DNA from: Cryobacterium sp. Y57
GTDB lineage: Bacteria; Actinomycetota; Actinomycetes; Actinomycetales; Microbacteriaceae
NCBI RefSeq assembly: GCF_002929505.1
Contig: NZ_PJJL01000070.1
Span: forward strand, 1 to 64,000
Reading direction: 5' to 3'
DNA: 64,000 nucleotides
Shown here: one piece after another, positions 55,414 through 64,000 of the stretch
Position numbering within the stretch: the first letter of the stretch is position 1
Layout: every line of letters begins with the position of its first letter
Made by a program: the position numbers and the translations under genes
Notes under the pieces: model-generated
What the model saw: only the letters and a program-made list of their open reading frames with translations
Told to the model about the DNA's origin: nothing
Database searches by the model: none

Positions 55414-56904
55414 ATGACTCTGCTCCAGATGACTGCGTCCGTGATACTTGCGACGGCCACCTCATCCACGACTCCGCGCCCAACGCAGGCGCTGCCGACC
55501 ATCATTCAGGGCGGCATGGGCGTTGCCGTGTCATCGTGGCAACTCGCCCGCGCTGTGTCCAAAGCGGGGCAGCTCGGTGTCGTCAGCGGTACCGCCCTCG
55601 ACACGGTCATCGCCAGGCGCTTGCAGGACGGCGACGCGGGTGGCCACGTACGCCGCGCGTTGGCTCACTTCCCGGTGCCGGCCCTAGCCGACCGGGTACT
55701 GCGGAAATACTTTCGCGCCGGTGGTCGTCACTCGGGAATTCCGTACCTTCCCATCGCGAAGGTCAGCCAGCATCCGCTCGTGAAGTCGCTTGAGCTGAGT
55801 GTTGTGGCGAACTTCGTCGAAGTCTGGCTGGCCAAGGAGGGCCACGATGGTCTGGTCGGCATCAATTTTCTCGAGAAGGTGCAGTTGGCCACCCCGAGCG
55901 CGGCTTACGGAGCAATGTTGGCTGGCGTCGACTATGTGTTGATGGGGGCTGGAATCCCGGCCGAGATACCCGCGTTGCTCACCGGACTGGCCCGGCACGA
56001 GACCCGGTCGCTCGACCTGCACGTCGAGAACTCCACCACCAGATATTCCGTCGAGTTCGATCCGGAAGCCGTTACCGGTGGGGGACTGCCGCCGTTACAC
56101 CGGCCCCGTTTTCTGGCGATCGTCGCTGCCCATGTGCTCGCTGTGTACCTGACTCGGGAGGAGTCCACGCGTCCCGACGGCTTCATCATCGAAGGGCCGC
56201 GGGCCGGCGGGCACAATGCACCGCCGCGCGGACGCGGCTTGGTCGATGACGACGGCCAACCCATCTACGGCCCCCGGGATGATGCCGATCTGGCGAAGGT
56301 CGCAGCGGTCGGCCTGCCGTTTTGGGTCGCCGGCGGTTATGGCACCCCCGAGCGAGTCAGCGAAGCCCTCGCGATTGGTGCTGCTGGCGTTCAAGTGGGG
56401 ACGCTGTTCGCCCTCGCGGCCGAATCCGGCCTCGACGAGACCCTGCGGGAGCAGCTGCTCCGTCAAATCGACAGCCAGGAGCTGGAGATTCGAACCGATC
56501 CGCTGGCCTCCTCGACAGGATTTCCGTTCAAAGTCGCGACGCTGCCGGGAACCCTGTCGGACTCCACCCTGTATGAAGAGCGCCCGCGCCTGTGCGATCT
56601 CGGTTATCTCCGGGTGCCGTACGAACGCGCCCCTGGAGTTCTCGGTTACCGGTGCCCAGCCGAACCGGTTGCGACGTTTGTGCGCAAGGGCGGTTCCAGC
56701 GCGGAGGCCGCCGGCCGCAAATGCCTGTGCAACGCCCTCACGGCCAACGTCGGACTCAGCCAGACCCGGCGAGACGGATACGAGGAGTTGCCGCTGGTCA
56801 CTCTCGGTACTGACCTCGACGGGGTCACCGCCTTGCGTACCGCGCACCCCCAGGGCTGGTCCGCCACCGAGGCTGTAGCCTACCTCGAGTCTAAATCGCG
56901 ATAG
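55414..56904 (+). CDS. Nitronate monooxygenase family FMN protein
   Basis: A 496-residue TIM-barrel flavoprotein of the nitronate monooxygenase/2-nitropropane dioxygenase family, which oxidises alkyl nitronates or serves related FMN reactions. Motifs: IIQGGMGVAVSSWQLARAVS near the N-terminus, FIIEGPRAGGHNAPP in the phosphate-binding region and AAGVQVGTLFALAAES. It is about 130 residues longer than bacterial NMO, with a C-terminal extension containing a Cys pair (GRKCLCNALTANVGL). That extension is seen in a subgroup of unknown substrate. ATG at 55414 with AAAGG upstream. Confidence 0.8.
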   Translation: MTLLQMTASVILATATSSTTPRPTQALPTIIQGGMGVAVSSWQLARAVSKAGQLGVVSGTALDTVIARRLQDGDAGGHVRRALAHFPVPALADRVLRKYFRAGGRHSGIPYLPIAKVSQHPLVKSLELSVVANFVEVWLAKEGHDGLVGINFLEKVQLATPSAAYGAMLAGVDYVLMGAGIPAEIPALLTGLARHETRSLDLHVENSTTRYSVEFDPEAVTGGGLPPLHRPRFLAIVAAHVLAVYLTREESTRPDGFIIEGPRAGGHNAPPRGRGLVDDDGQPIYGPRDDADLAKVAAVGLPFWVAGGYGTPERVSEALAIGAAGVQVGTLFALAAESGLDETLREQLLRQIDSQELEIRTDPLASSTGFPFKVATLPGTLSDSTLYEERPRLCDLGYLRVPYERAPGVLGYRCPAEPVATFVRKGGSSAEAAGRKCLCNALTANVGLSQTRRDGYEELPLVTLGTDLDGVTALRTAHPQGWSATEAVAYLESKSR

Positions 56905-57014
56905 CAGCCCACGGACTGAACCGGCGTAGTGCGGGTTTCAGTCGTGCGGGTACACCCGGACGGCTGGGTAAGGGAGAGTCTTATCGGTCGGGTTATGGGC
57001 GAGGTAGCGGTGAT

Positions 57015-57044
57015 TCGGGGCTGGGACGCCGTCGCTACGACCAG
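57015..57044. repeat. Right copy of the direct repeat flanking the nitronate monooxygenase gene
   Basis: TCGGGGCTG (57015-57023), seven other bases, then GTCGCTACGACCAG (57031-57044), matching 55012-55043. It lies in the 197-bp gap before the PKD-type gene. Confidence 0.7.
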
Positions 57045-57101
57045 CGCGAACACGGCGTTGTGATGAACCTCTCGATGTCGAAGGTGTGGTGGTTGTGTCG
57101 T

Positions 57102-57983
57102 TTAGCAGCCGGGTCCGCGGGGGTTGGTGTTGCAGTCTTCGGCGACGAGCACGGTTGATTCGTTGGCGGCGACAACGGTGAAGGGTGTCGACGGTACGGT
57201 GACGATGCCTTCGACGGGGCGCCAGCCTTGGTCGCCGAAGCTGTAGTCGGCGCGGTAGTCGATGGTGAGGGTGACGGTGTACGTGCCTTTCGCGGCGTAC
57301 TTGTGGCTGGTGGTGGTGTTGGAGAATTCGGTGAGGTTGAGGGTTGTCCAGTTTGAGCCGCTTGTTGGGGTTGAGGTGGTGCTGTTGTCTCCGTAGTCCC
57401 AGTGGTAGCCGATCGGGGTGAACATGACTTGGGCGGGTTGGCCGAGGAGTAGTCCTTCTTGGATTTGTGCGGATGCGTTGGCCCAGAAATTTGTGGGCAG
57501 TCCGACGATGGTCCAGCCGTTGGGTTCCATGTTTGTGGGCGCGGCGTAGGCGGGGAAGTTTTGCAGGTCGGTGATGCTCACGATGGTGGAGGGGGAGCAT
57601 GCGGTGCAGGGAGTTGTGGGGGTGTTGGGGCGGGCGAGGGGTAGGAAGGAGCCGTTGCCGCAGGGGATGGTCTTGATGCCGGGCTTCGCCGGGTCGCCGT
57701 TTGCGCAGACCGTTGGTGTCGCCGGCGTGTCCGATGCGCTGCGTCCTCGTCGTGGGTGGCTTCCGGTTCCGGTGCCGCTGGAGCCCGTGGTGGTATCTGC
57801 TGTCACGTCAACACTGCCGCCGTTAGCTTTCCCACCCGTTTCGGGAGCATCCGGGCAGAGTCCCATTTTTCGATTTTCAGCCGTGCAGGCTGAAATGTCG
57901 GCGCGAGAAGGTGATGAGGGTACGACGCTAAACATCATCGCGGCAACCACGCCGATTACGAGCAGAAGTTTGAACCGGACCAT
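57102..57983 (-). CDS. Secreted protein with PKD-like domain
   Basis: A 293-residue exported protein: signal peptide (LLLVIGVVAAMMFSVVPSSP), a Gly/Thr/Ser-rich linker at about 55-85, several Cys pairs (ISACTAENRKMGLCP; TPCTACSPST; EDCNTNPRGPGC) and a PKD-like Ig fold with the typical YHWDYGDNS and TTSHKYAAKGTYTVTLTIDY motifs. Probably a cell-surface or secreted binding protein. ATG at 57983; its first 28 bases overlap the 3' end of the upstream lipoprotein gene, so the two are co-translated. Confidence 0.75.
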   Translation of the reverse strand: MVRFKLLLVIGVVAAMMFSVVPSSPSRADISACTAENRKMGLCPDAPETGGKANGGSVDVTADTTTGSSGTGTGSHPRRGRSASDTPATPTVCANGDPAKPGIKTIPCGNGSFLPLARPNTPTTPCTACSPSTIVSITDLQNFPAYAAPTNMEPNGWTIVGLPTNFWANASAQIQEGLLLGQPAQVMFTPIGYHWDYGDNSTTSTPTSGSNWTTLNLTEFSNTTTSHKYAAKGTYTVTLTIDYRADYSFGDQGWRPVEGIVTVPSTPFTVVAANESTVLVAEDCNTNPRGPGC

Positions 57984-58573
57984 ATTGGAGACTCCGAAAT
58001 CAGCAGTTGTCGGGAATTCTTATCGGGGGTAACAAAAACGACGACCATCGGTGATCGCACGGGACGATCTGATTTGACGACAGACTCACCCGCCTTGTTG
58101 ACCGTGTCGGTGGAGCTGAGATCTAGGCATAGATAGGCTCGAATCTCCCAAGTGGAATCTGGGAGGGCTCGAGACGATTGGATGGTCATTGAATCAAACC
58201 GGGTGACCCCGGTAAACGCCCAACCATTTTCTTCCATCAGCTCTCTTCCGCGTATGAGCCCCTCTCGTTCAACCCCAGTCGTCAGGTCTAGGTATCCATC
58301 CCAGGATTCGGAGCGCATTGAAGGGACAGCATCGCCCAGCGAGAGATAGTTTCCATACGCGGCTTTCGCGGCAGCCAGAGCCTCGACGTTCGAGGCGAAG
58401 ACCGGGGGAGTCTCGGTTGGCGCGCCCGTCGCCTTGGCGATGCGTGCGGCCGTGTCGCTGGGTTCGGGAACGGGAGCGCCCATGCATCCGCTGAGCGTGC
58501 CCAGGGCGAACGGCAACGCAATAGCAGCGAGCACAAATCCGTGCACGCGGCGGCGACGTGATGGATTTCGCAT
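57956..58573 (-). CDS. Putative lipoprotein, unknown function
   Basis: A 205-residue exported lipoprotein. The Arg-rich N-terminus (RNPSRRRRVHGFVLAAIALP) leads to the lipobox TLSGC at about residues 26-30. The mature part has a helical region (AAKAAYGNYLSLGDAVPSMR) followed by strands, reminiscent of lipoproteins that sit beside PKD-type secreted proteins in Microbacteriaceae. ATG at 58573. Paired by overlap with the PKD-type gene, so the two products likely act together at the surface. Confidence 0.7.
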   Translation of the reverse strand: MRNPSRRRRVHGFVLAAIALPFALGTLSGCMGAPVPEPSDTAARIAKATGAPTETPPVFASNVEALAAAKAAYGNYLSLGDAVPSMRSESWDGYLDLTTGVEREGLIRGRELMEENGWAFTGVTRFDSMTIQSSRALPDSTWEIRAYLCLDLSSTDTVNKAGESVVKSDRPVRSPMVVVFVTPDKNSRQLLISESPIWSGSNFCS

Positions 58574-58662
58574 GCGGTTACCATAGACCGGATCACTGCG
58601 ATCCCATTTAACTTATGCACAGGCTGGTGTCCCGCCCCAAATGAGGCTAGTAGAACTCCTCC

Positions 58663-61347
58663 TTACGACGGCGGCTTGAGGGTCAGGGTGTCGGCCGCGT
58701 TGCCGTTGATGGCAGCGGGGGTGAACAGCCAGGGGCGGGTTTCATGGTCGCGCCAGAGCGGCGCCTGGTCTGTGTAGTTGGGGTGGAAAGCGTGTCCGGA
58801 TGCCCCGGTGAGGTTGATCCAGCTGGAGTCGTCGAAGTTCTCCAGGCTGACGACTTGTCGCATCGACGGTACCCAGTCCACCTGGTAGCCCAAGGTGGCA
58901 TCCCAGCCGACCGCGTTGACGACGGCTGACCCTCCGGCGAGCTCGTACGGGCCTCGGTTGAATAACCATTCCAGCGGGGCAATCCCGGACTTGCCGAAGC
59001 TCTGGTTGGTGAGCTCGAGGGTGTGGATATTGCCCCACTGCCAGTCCGTCGGGTTAGATCCCATGAGGTCGGCAGCCTCCACCGACGCATCCGTCATTAC
59101 TCGACGCAGCATGCTGTCCTGCCCGACGGTTCCGTAGGCGGCGTTGGACCACCACGGGGAGTTCGGCTCAGCGAGCAGGCTTGTGACCACGGAGAAGGCG
59201 CGATCACCGCCGGTGAGGGCAGCGCCGGCGGCGATCTTGCCGGTAAATATGTCGTGCACAAGCGTGCGCCAGACCACGTTGAAGTACGCGGCGGCGGCAC
59301 TGTCGGCGTCCATTTGGTAGTCCCAGCCGTCGAGCAACTTCTGTGCTTCGGTGGCGTCGCCGGTGAGTCGCACCTGCTGCAGGGCCGGCACCAGTGCCGC
59401 CGCGATAGCGCTGTAGTTGTCACCCTGAATCTCGCTCATCAGCTCTGCGGTCAGCGGGATTTTCGCGGCAATGAGTTCCTGCAGCTGGGCCGTGATCTGG
59501 TTTGCTCGATAGCCCAGGTCCCAATCGGCGGTCAGAAGGTAGGGGTAGCTCTGATCGGCGGCCGCGTTATTGGCCGTGACGATGTATCCGCTCGGCGGAT
59601 TGAACATGCTGGGCAGGGCGTCAAAGGGGATGTATCCGGTCCAACCGTACTGGCTGGTATAGCCCGGTACCGGCAGGGTGCCGTTGCCGCTGGCCCGAAT
59701 GGGGATAAGCCCGGGCGCTTGATAGCCGATATTTCCGTCGACGTCGGCATAGGTCAGGTTTTGCGCCGGCACCTCGAACAGGGCGGCTGCAGCGCGAAAA
59801 CTGGTCCAGTCGGTCGCCTGGTTCAGGGCGAATATAGCGGATGCTGTATGCCCCGGCGTGAGTGCCGTCCACTGTAACGACAGCTCATACGTGGTTGGGT
59901 CAGCGCTGGTTGGGTCAGCGCCGGTCTGGCCAGCACCCGCCTCGGCGATCGGAGTTGGAGGCAGACCTGCCGCCTCCGGAAAATCACTGGCGATCTGGGG
60001 GTAGGCGGTGCCCTCGAAACCGCTCAATAGCGGACCGTGTCCGGTCGAGCGGATCTCGATCTTGACGTCGTCACCGCCGGCGACGGAAATCTTTTCGTCG
60101 CGCAGCAGCAGGGGCCTGAGAACGCCGTCCAACTCGTAGCTGTCGCCGGTGACCTTCTCGATATACAGATCGGCGACGTCAGGGCCGAGGTTGGTGAAGC
60201 CCCAGGCGATGCGCTCGTTGTGCCCGATGATCACGCCGGGCATTCCCGAAAAACTGTACCCGGCAACGTCGAACGGGCAGTCGACCGTGATCGACTGGCA
60301 GCGTAACCCCACCTGGTACCAGACCGAGGGCAGCGCCGGGCCGAGGTGCGGATCGTTGGCGAGCAGGGGCTTGCCGGTGTCGGTGAGGGCCCCGGCGACG
60401 ACCCAGGAATTGGAACCGATCTCCCCGCCGGCCGGCCCGAGTAATTCAGGTACCGACCCGAGGTGCGAGCGCAACTCGGTGAGAGCCCGCGCGTACGAAT
60501 CGACGGAACCGGAACCGGGTGCGTTGGGCGCGATGCTCGGGGTAGCGCCGCGCTCGGCGGCGGGGACATCCGTTGAATCAACGTTCGGCCGAGCGGCCAG
60601 CGCCCCGGGTGACGGCTTGGTGACGGCCTGGCTGCCGGTGATGGTGGGATGCTGCTCGGACGGAAAGTCCGGGTGCAGTTGGCGCACCTCGGCGGGGGTG
60701 AGCGTCGTTGACAGCAGGGCACGGTCGATCTCGTCGTCGAGGTTGGAACGCAGGTCCCAGGCCATGGCTTTCAGCCACGCGACGGAGTCGGCCGGGGTCC
60801 ACGGTTCCACCTCGTATCCGGGGTTCTGGAGACCCAAGACGGCATACTCGAGCGACAGGTCGGCTCCGTCGTGGGTACCCAGGTAGGCATTCACGCCATC
60901 GGCGTAAGCCTGGTAGTAGCCGAGGTTGACCGGGTCGAGAAGGGCAACCTCCTGCTCGGCGACAGCTCGCCAGCCGAGCGTGCGCACGAATGTGTCGGTG
61001 CCGACCTGACTTTCTCCGAACAGTTCCGACAGTCGCCCACTCGTGATGTGCCGGCGAAAGTCCATCTCCCAGAACCGGTCCTGCGCATGCACGTAGCCCT
61101 CGGCGAGAAACAGGTCGGCGGCAGTCTTCGCGGTGATCTGGGGAATTCCGGCGTCATCGCGGGTGACCGTGACCGTGTCGGCGAGCCCCGGAATGTCGAT
61201 GGTGCCGGCCAGCGTCGGAAACGACCGCGTGACCGTCCAGACCCCGAGACCCGCGGTGACCACAACCAGGCTGACTAAGATACCGAGCGCGATCAACACC
61301 CGCCGAACGCGACGGTGCCCCCTGCTGCGCGGTGCGTCGGTGCCCAC
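58663..61347 (-). CDS. Penicillin acylase family protein
   Basis: An 894-residue Ntn-hydrolase of the penicillin/acyl-homoserine-lactone acylase family, made as a precursor that cleaves itself. A transmembrane/signal-anchor helix lies at about residues 17-38 (LIALGILVSLVVVTAGLGVW). The alpha chain and spacer precede the nucleophile S312 of GSNSWVVAG, which becomes the first residue of the beta chain; NDPHL follows. True substrate unknown: amide-linked side chains or quorum signals are possible. GTG at 61347 with GAGGGAG upstream. A short repeat (GADPTSADPTT) occurs in the beta chain at about 59890-59925. Confidence 0.93.
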   Translation of the reverse strand: MGTDAPRSRGHRRVRRVLIALGILVSLVVVTAGLGVWTVTRSFPTLAGTIDIPGLADTVTVTRDDAGIPQITAKTAADLFLAEGYVHAQDRFWEMDFRRHITSGRLSELFGESQVGTDTFVRTLGWRAVAEQEVALLDPVNLGYYQAYADGVNAYLGTHDGADLSLEYAVLGLQNPGYEVEPWTPADSVAWLKAMAWDLRSNLDDEIDRALLSTTLTPAEVRQLHPDFPSEQHPTITGSQAVTKPSPGALAARPNVDSTDVPAAERGATPSIAPNAPGSGSVDSYARALTELRSHLGSVPELLGPAGGEIGSNSWVVAGALTDTGKPLLANDPHLGPALPSVWYQVGLRCQSITVDCPFDVAGYSFSGMPGVIIGHNERIAWGFTNLGPDVADLYIEKVTGDSYELDGVLRPLLLRDEKISVAGGDDVKIEIRSTGHGPLLSGFEGTAYPQIASDFPEAAGLPPTPIAEAGAGQTGADPTSADPTTYELSLQWTALTPGHTASAIFALNQATDWTSFRAAAALFEVPAQNLTYADVDGNIGYQAPGLIPIRASGNGTLPVPGYTSQYGWTGYIPFDALPSMFNPPSGYIVTANNAAADQSYPYLLTADWDLGYRANQITAQLQELIAAKIPLTAELMSEIQGDNYSAIAAALVPALQQVRLTGDATEAQKLLDGWDYQMDADSAAAAYFNVVWRTLVHDIFTGKIAAGAALTGGDRAFSVVTSLLAEPNSPWWSNAAYGTVGQDSMLRRVMTDASVEAADLMGSNPTDWQWGNIHTLELTNQSFGKSGIAPLEWLFNRGPYELAGGSAVVNAVGWDATLGYQVDWVPSMRQVVSLENFDDSSWINLTGASGHAFHPNYTDQAPLWRDHETRPWLFTPAAINGNAADTLTLKPPS

Positions 61348-61441
61348 ATCACTCCCTCGTGAATCGAGCGATCCCCACCCGAACGGAAGCCGCTACCCGG
61401 ATGCTAGCGGAACGCGCCGACATCCGCTTGGCGGCCGCCGT

Positions 61442-62425
61442 CTACGCGTGCAACGCGGCGTTCAGCGTGATGCCGCTGCCACGGCGAGCGAGCACCTCGA
61501 CGGCGCCGGAGATGGAGTTGCGGCGAAACAGCAGGTTCGGCACGCCGGAAAGCTCGACCGCTTTCACCGTGGACGGGGCGCCCTCCGCTGTGACCACTTC
61601 GCCGACCAGGACAACCTTGGTGCCGGCTGTGACGTAGAGCCCGGCCTCCACAACGGTGTCGTCGCCGATGGCGATACCGACGCCGGAGTTAGCGCCGAGC
61701 AGGGCGCGGGCGCCGATCGAGATCCGCTGCGTTCCCCCGCCGGACAGGGTTCCCATGATGGATGCTCCGCCACCGATATCGGCGCCGTCACCGACGACGA
61801 CACCCTGCGAGATACGGCCCTCGACCATGGAGGAGCCGAGGGTTCCGGCATTGAAATTCACGAAGCCCTCGTGCATCACGGTCGTGCCGGGGGCGAGGTG
61901 GGCGCCGAGCCGCACGCGGGAGGCATCCGCTATTCTCACGCCGACCGGCACGACGTAGTCGAGCAGCGGCGGAAATTTGTCGACGCCGCTGGCCTGGATG
62001 CCGGCGCGTTGCAGGGTAGGGCGAAGCCGGGCGAAGTCGATGGGCAGCATCGGGCCGGCATTGGTCCAGACCGCCGTGGGCAGGTGCGCGAAGATGCCGT
62101 CGAGGTTGATGGTGTTGGGCCGAACGAGCAGGTGCGAGAGTAGGTGCAGCCGGAGATAGGCATCCGAGGTGCTTGCCGGCGGCGCATCGAGAGTGATTTC
62201 CACCGTGATGGCCTCGAGACGCACCGCGCGGCGCGCGTCGTCACCGGCGGCTTCGCACAGTTCGGCCGGAACGATCCAGCGGTCGCGGCCGGTCGGCAAT
62301 GCTCCCAATGTCGGGGACGGAAACCAGGTGTCGAGCACGGTGCCATCCGAGGCGACGGTGGCGAGACCATACCCCCAGGCCTGAGTCGGTGCGGATGGGG
62401 CGTTTTCGGTAACAACAGAGGGCAT
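61442..62425 (-). CDS. dapD: Tetrahydrodipicolinate N-succinyltransferase
   Basis: Transfers succinyl from succinyl-CoA to tetrahydrodipicolinate, committing it to the succinylase route to diaminopimelate and lysine. The 327-residue actinobacterial type has a left-handed beta-helix of hexapeptide repeats (VRLGAHLAPGTTVMHEGFVN; NAGTLGSSMVEGRISQGVVV; GDGADIGGGASIMG). ATG at 62425. Divergent from dapE with only 17 bp between start codons, so the two promoters must overlap each other or the coding sequences. Confidence 0.95.
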   Translation of the reverse strand: MPSVVTENAPSAPTQAWGYGLATVASDGTVLDTWFPSPTLGALPTGRDRWIVPAELCEAAGDDARRAVRLEAITVEITLDAPPASTSDAYLRLHLLSHLLVRPNTINLDGIFAHLPTAVWTNAGPMLPIDFARLRPTLQRAGIQASGVDKFPPLLDYVVPVGVRIADASRVRLGAHLAPGTTVMHEGFVNFNAGTLGSSMVEGRISQGVVVGDGADIGGGASIMGTLSGGGTQRISIGARALLGANSGVGIAIGDDTVVEAGLYVTAGTKVVLVGEVVTAEGAPSTVKAVELSGVPNLLFRRNSISGAVEVLARRGSGITLNAALHA

Positions 62426-62442
62426 ACCTCTAGATTAGTAGG

Positions 62443-63585
62443 GTGACTTCTTTGACTCCGGCCCCGGCCGCTCCCGCCAGCGCCGCCGCAAGGCCGGCAC
62501 AGCTCACCGTGCTCGACCTAACGGCGACCTCGATCGACCTGACCCGGCAAATCTGCGACATGGAGTCGGTGTCGGGCAACGAGACCGCCCTCGCTGACGC
62601 GATCGTGGCTGCCCTCGCCGGTTGCGATCACCTCGAGATCATTCGCGACGGCGACACCGTCGTCGCCCGCACCAACCGCGGCCGCGCCCAGCGCGTCGTC
62701 ATCGCCGGCCACATCGATACGGTTCCGCTCAACGACAACCTGCCCACCCGTTACGAGACCATCGACGGCACCGAGTACCTCTGGGGTCGAGGCACCGTCG
62801 ACATGAAGGCCGGCGTGGCCGTGCAGCTCAAGCTCGCTGCCGAACTGACCGACCCCGCAGTCGACGTGACCTGGATGTGGTACGACCACGAAGAGGTCTC
62901 CGACGACCTCAACGGCCTCGGACGCCTCGCCCGCAATCGTCCCGACCTGTTCGCCGGCGACTTCGCCATTCTCGGGGAACCGACCCGGAGCCAGGTCGAG
63001 GGCGGCTGCAACGGCAATCTGCGCGTGGAGATTCGCACCTTCGGGCTGCGTTCGCACTCCGCGCGCAGCTGGGTCGGTGAGAACGCCATCCACAAAGCCG
63101 CTCCCATTCTCAACATTCTGGCCGGGTACCAGGCCCGCGAGGTCGAGGTGGAGGGCCTCGTCTACCGCGAAGGCCTCAACGCGGTCGGCATCACCGGCGG
63201 CGTCGCCGGCAACATCATCCCCGACGAGTGCATGGTGCATGTCAACTACCGCTTTGCGCCGAGCCGCAGCGGCGACGAAGCCGTCGCCCATCTGCGCGAG
63301 CTCTTCGCTGGCTACGATCTCACCGTCGTCGACCGGGCCGAGGGTGCCCGTCCCGGTCTCGACGCCCCGCTCGCCCGCGAATTCCTCGCCGCCGTCGGTG
63401 GCGTAGCTACCCCGAAATACGGCTGGACCGACGTCGCTCGCTTCTCGGCCCTCGGCGTTCCGGCCGTCAACTACGGGCCCGGTGACCCGCTCAAGGCTCA
63501 TGCCGACGACGAACGCGTCGCCGTGGCCGAGATCACGGCCTGCGAGAAGGGTCTGCGCGACTGGCTGAGCGCATCCGTTCGGTAG
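62443..63585 (+). CDS. dapE: Succinyl-diaminopimelate desuccinylase
   Basis: Dizinc M20 peptidase-family enzyme releasing succinate to give LL-diaminopimelate. The 380-residue protein has the metal and catalytic motifs IAGHIDTVPL (His, Asp), RGTVDMKAG (bridging Asp), YDHEEVSDDL (catalytic Glu pair) and ILGEPTRS (Glu/Asp site), with the dimerisation domain in between (HSARSWVGENAIHKAAPIL). GTG start at 62443. It completes dapC-dapD-dapE in this window. Confidence 0.95.
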   Translation: MTSLTPAPAAPASAAARPAQLTVLDLTATSIDLTRQICDMESVSGNETALADAIVAALAGCDHLEIIRDGDTVVARTNRGRAQRVVIAGHIDTVPLNDNLPTRYETIDGTEYLWGRGTVDMKAGVAVQLKLAAELTDPAVDVTWMWYDHEEVSDDLNGLGRLARNRPDLFAGDFAILGEPTRSQVEGGCNGNLRVEIRTFGLRSHSARSWVGENAIHKAAPILNILAGYQAREVEVEGLVYREGLNAVGITGGVAGNIIPDECMVHVNYRFAPSRSGDEAVAHLRELFAGYDLTVVDRAEGARPGLDAPLAREFLAAVGGVATPKYGWTDVARFSALGVPAVNYGPGDPLKAHADDERVAVAEITACEKGLRDWLSASVR

Positions 63586-63600
63586 CGCAGTGACAGCACC

Positions 63601-64000
63601 ATGACTGAGCGGATGCTCGGCCCCCGCCGTCCGGCTGCCCGCAGTCAGCGCGCCCGCAGCCAGCGCGCCCGCCGGCTGCCAACCGTCTGGCACGTCCGCT
63701 ACCGGCTGACCCCGTGGTGGGGCAAAGTGCTCGTGGTTTGGGCGCTCTCGCGACTGGTCACAACGAGCCTCATCCTCGTGTTGGAGAGCGTTCAAGGCCC
63801 CAACGCCTGGACCGGTGCCAGCCCGAAATACGCCGATTTCGCGACCATGTGGGACGGGCGCTGGTACAACATCGTCGCGATGCTCGGCTATCCGAGCGTA
63901 CTGCCGATCACCGACACCGGCCAGGTGGGCGAAAATGCCTGGGCATTCATGCCTGGCTATCCGTTCGTGGCCAGGCTGCTCATGGAGCTGACTAGCTTTC
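63601..64000 (+). CDS. Integral membrane mannosyltransferase, 5' part only
   Basis: Starts at ATG 63601, 15 bp after dapE, and runs off the right edge (133 codons visible). After an Arg-rich cytosolic start comes a transmembrane helix (VLVVWALSRLVTTSLILVLE) and then the family hallmark TMWDGRWYNIVAMLGYPSVL with NAWAFMPGYPFVARLLM, matching PIG-V-like polyprenol-phosphate-mannose-dependent mannosyltransferases of the actinobacterial envelope. The first 25 residues contain a repeated SQRAR. Incomplete, so length and C-terminus are unknown. Confidence 0.8.
   Translation, partial: MTERMLGPRRPAARSQRARSQRARRLPTVWHVRYRLTPWWGKVLVVWALSRLVTTSLILVLESVQGPNAWTGASPKYADFATMWDGRWYNIVAMLGYPSVLPITDTGQVGENAWAFMPGYPFVARLLMELTSF

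Noticed and set aside
62518-63795. Minus-strand open frame of 425 codons
   Set aside because: Antisense to dapE and to the start of the mannosyltransferase gene.

Overview
The window is a high-GC actinobacterial chromosome segment. GC-rich wobble positions, many GTG/TTG starts, mycothiol-type and DtxR-type features, the succinylase diaminopimelate route (dapC, dapD, dapE), fused DppD-DppF ATPases and a class II fructose bisphosphatase (GlpX) all fit Actinomycetota. The set of small lineage-specific proteins (DUF4245, DUF6264-like, PIG-L/membrane fusion, HTH-only LysR) and the 'ggtcgaggaggcccgcgag' intergenic repeat point to Microbacteriaceae; that family-level call is inference. I see no tRNA, rRNA, CRISPR array or intact transposase.

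Layout. 0.2-11.6 kb is core housekeeping: an SRPBCC protein; a tight minus-strand operon xseA-xseB-DUF4245-carbonic anhydrase-fumC; ispH ending in an 18-bp tandem repeat; fbaA divergent from glpX; rmuC; and a DEDDh exonuclease divergent from ychF. From 12.7 to 17.4 kb lies a decayed accessory island. The last 25 bp of ychF recur three more times (13994, 16236, 17395) and separate modules of broken genes: a 5'-truncated higA, a fragment resembling DUF6493, an SMP-30-like secreted protein, an SDR, a crippled higB-higA pair and shreds of an SDR copy. The ychF 3' end therefore looks like a repeatedly used integration site whose elements have decayed.

18.6-28.4 kb encodes a five-subunit ATP-dependent ketone carboxylase resembling acetophenone carboxylase: two HyuA-like subunits, a zinc-ribbon small subunit, one HyuB-like subunit and a fifth small protein. 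It is transcribed divergently from an AcoR-type activator that lacks the sigma-54 contact loop. A perfect 19-bp palindrome sits between them, and an intrinsic terminator separates the fourth and fifth subunit genes. 28.4-33.3 kb holds an MFS transporter, an ABC-F ATPase broken by a 25-bp duplication, an HTH-only LysR protein, a Lon-N domain protein and a 3-methyladenine glycosylase without its usual zinc ligands. 33.3-38.1 kb is the glycine cleavage operon gcvT-gcvH-gcvP behind a tandem glycine riboswitch.

39.4-46.4 kb is a complete oligopeptide-type ABC importer (lipoprotein, an OppB with a large extra membrane insert, OppC, fused DppDF) interrupted by an antisense PH-domain gene. typA and a small lipoprotein follow. 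A dying efeUOB iron operon comes next: efeU is intact, efeO is cut short and then shredded, and efeB is reduced to two scraps; a DtxR-like iron box remains upstream. 51-55 kb has a PIG-L-like pseudoenzyme with a membrane tail, fdxA, dapC and gltA. 55-64 kb has a nitronate monooxygenase-like gene between short direct repeats, a secreted PKD-type protein, a lipoprotein, a penicillin acylase, divergent dapD/dapE, and the start of a membrane mannosyltransferase cut by the window edge.
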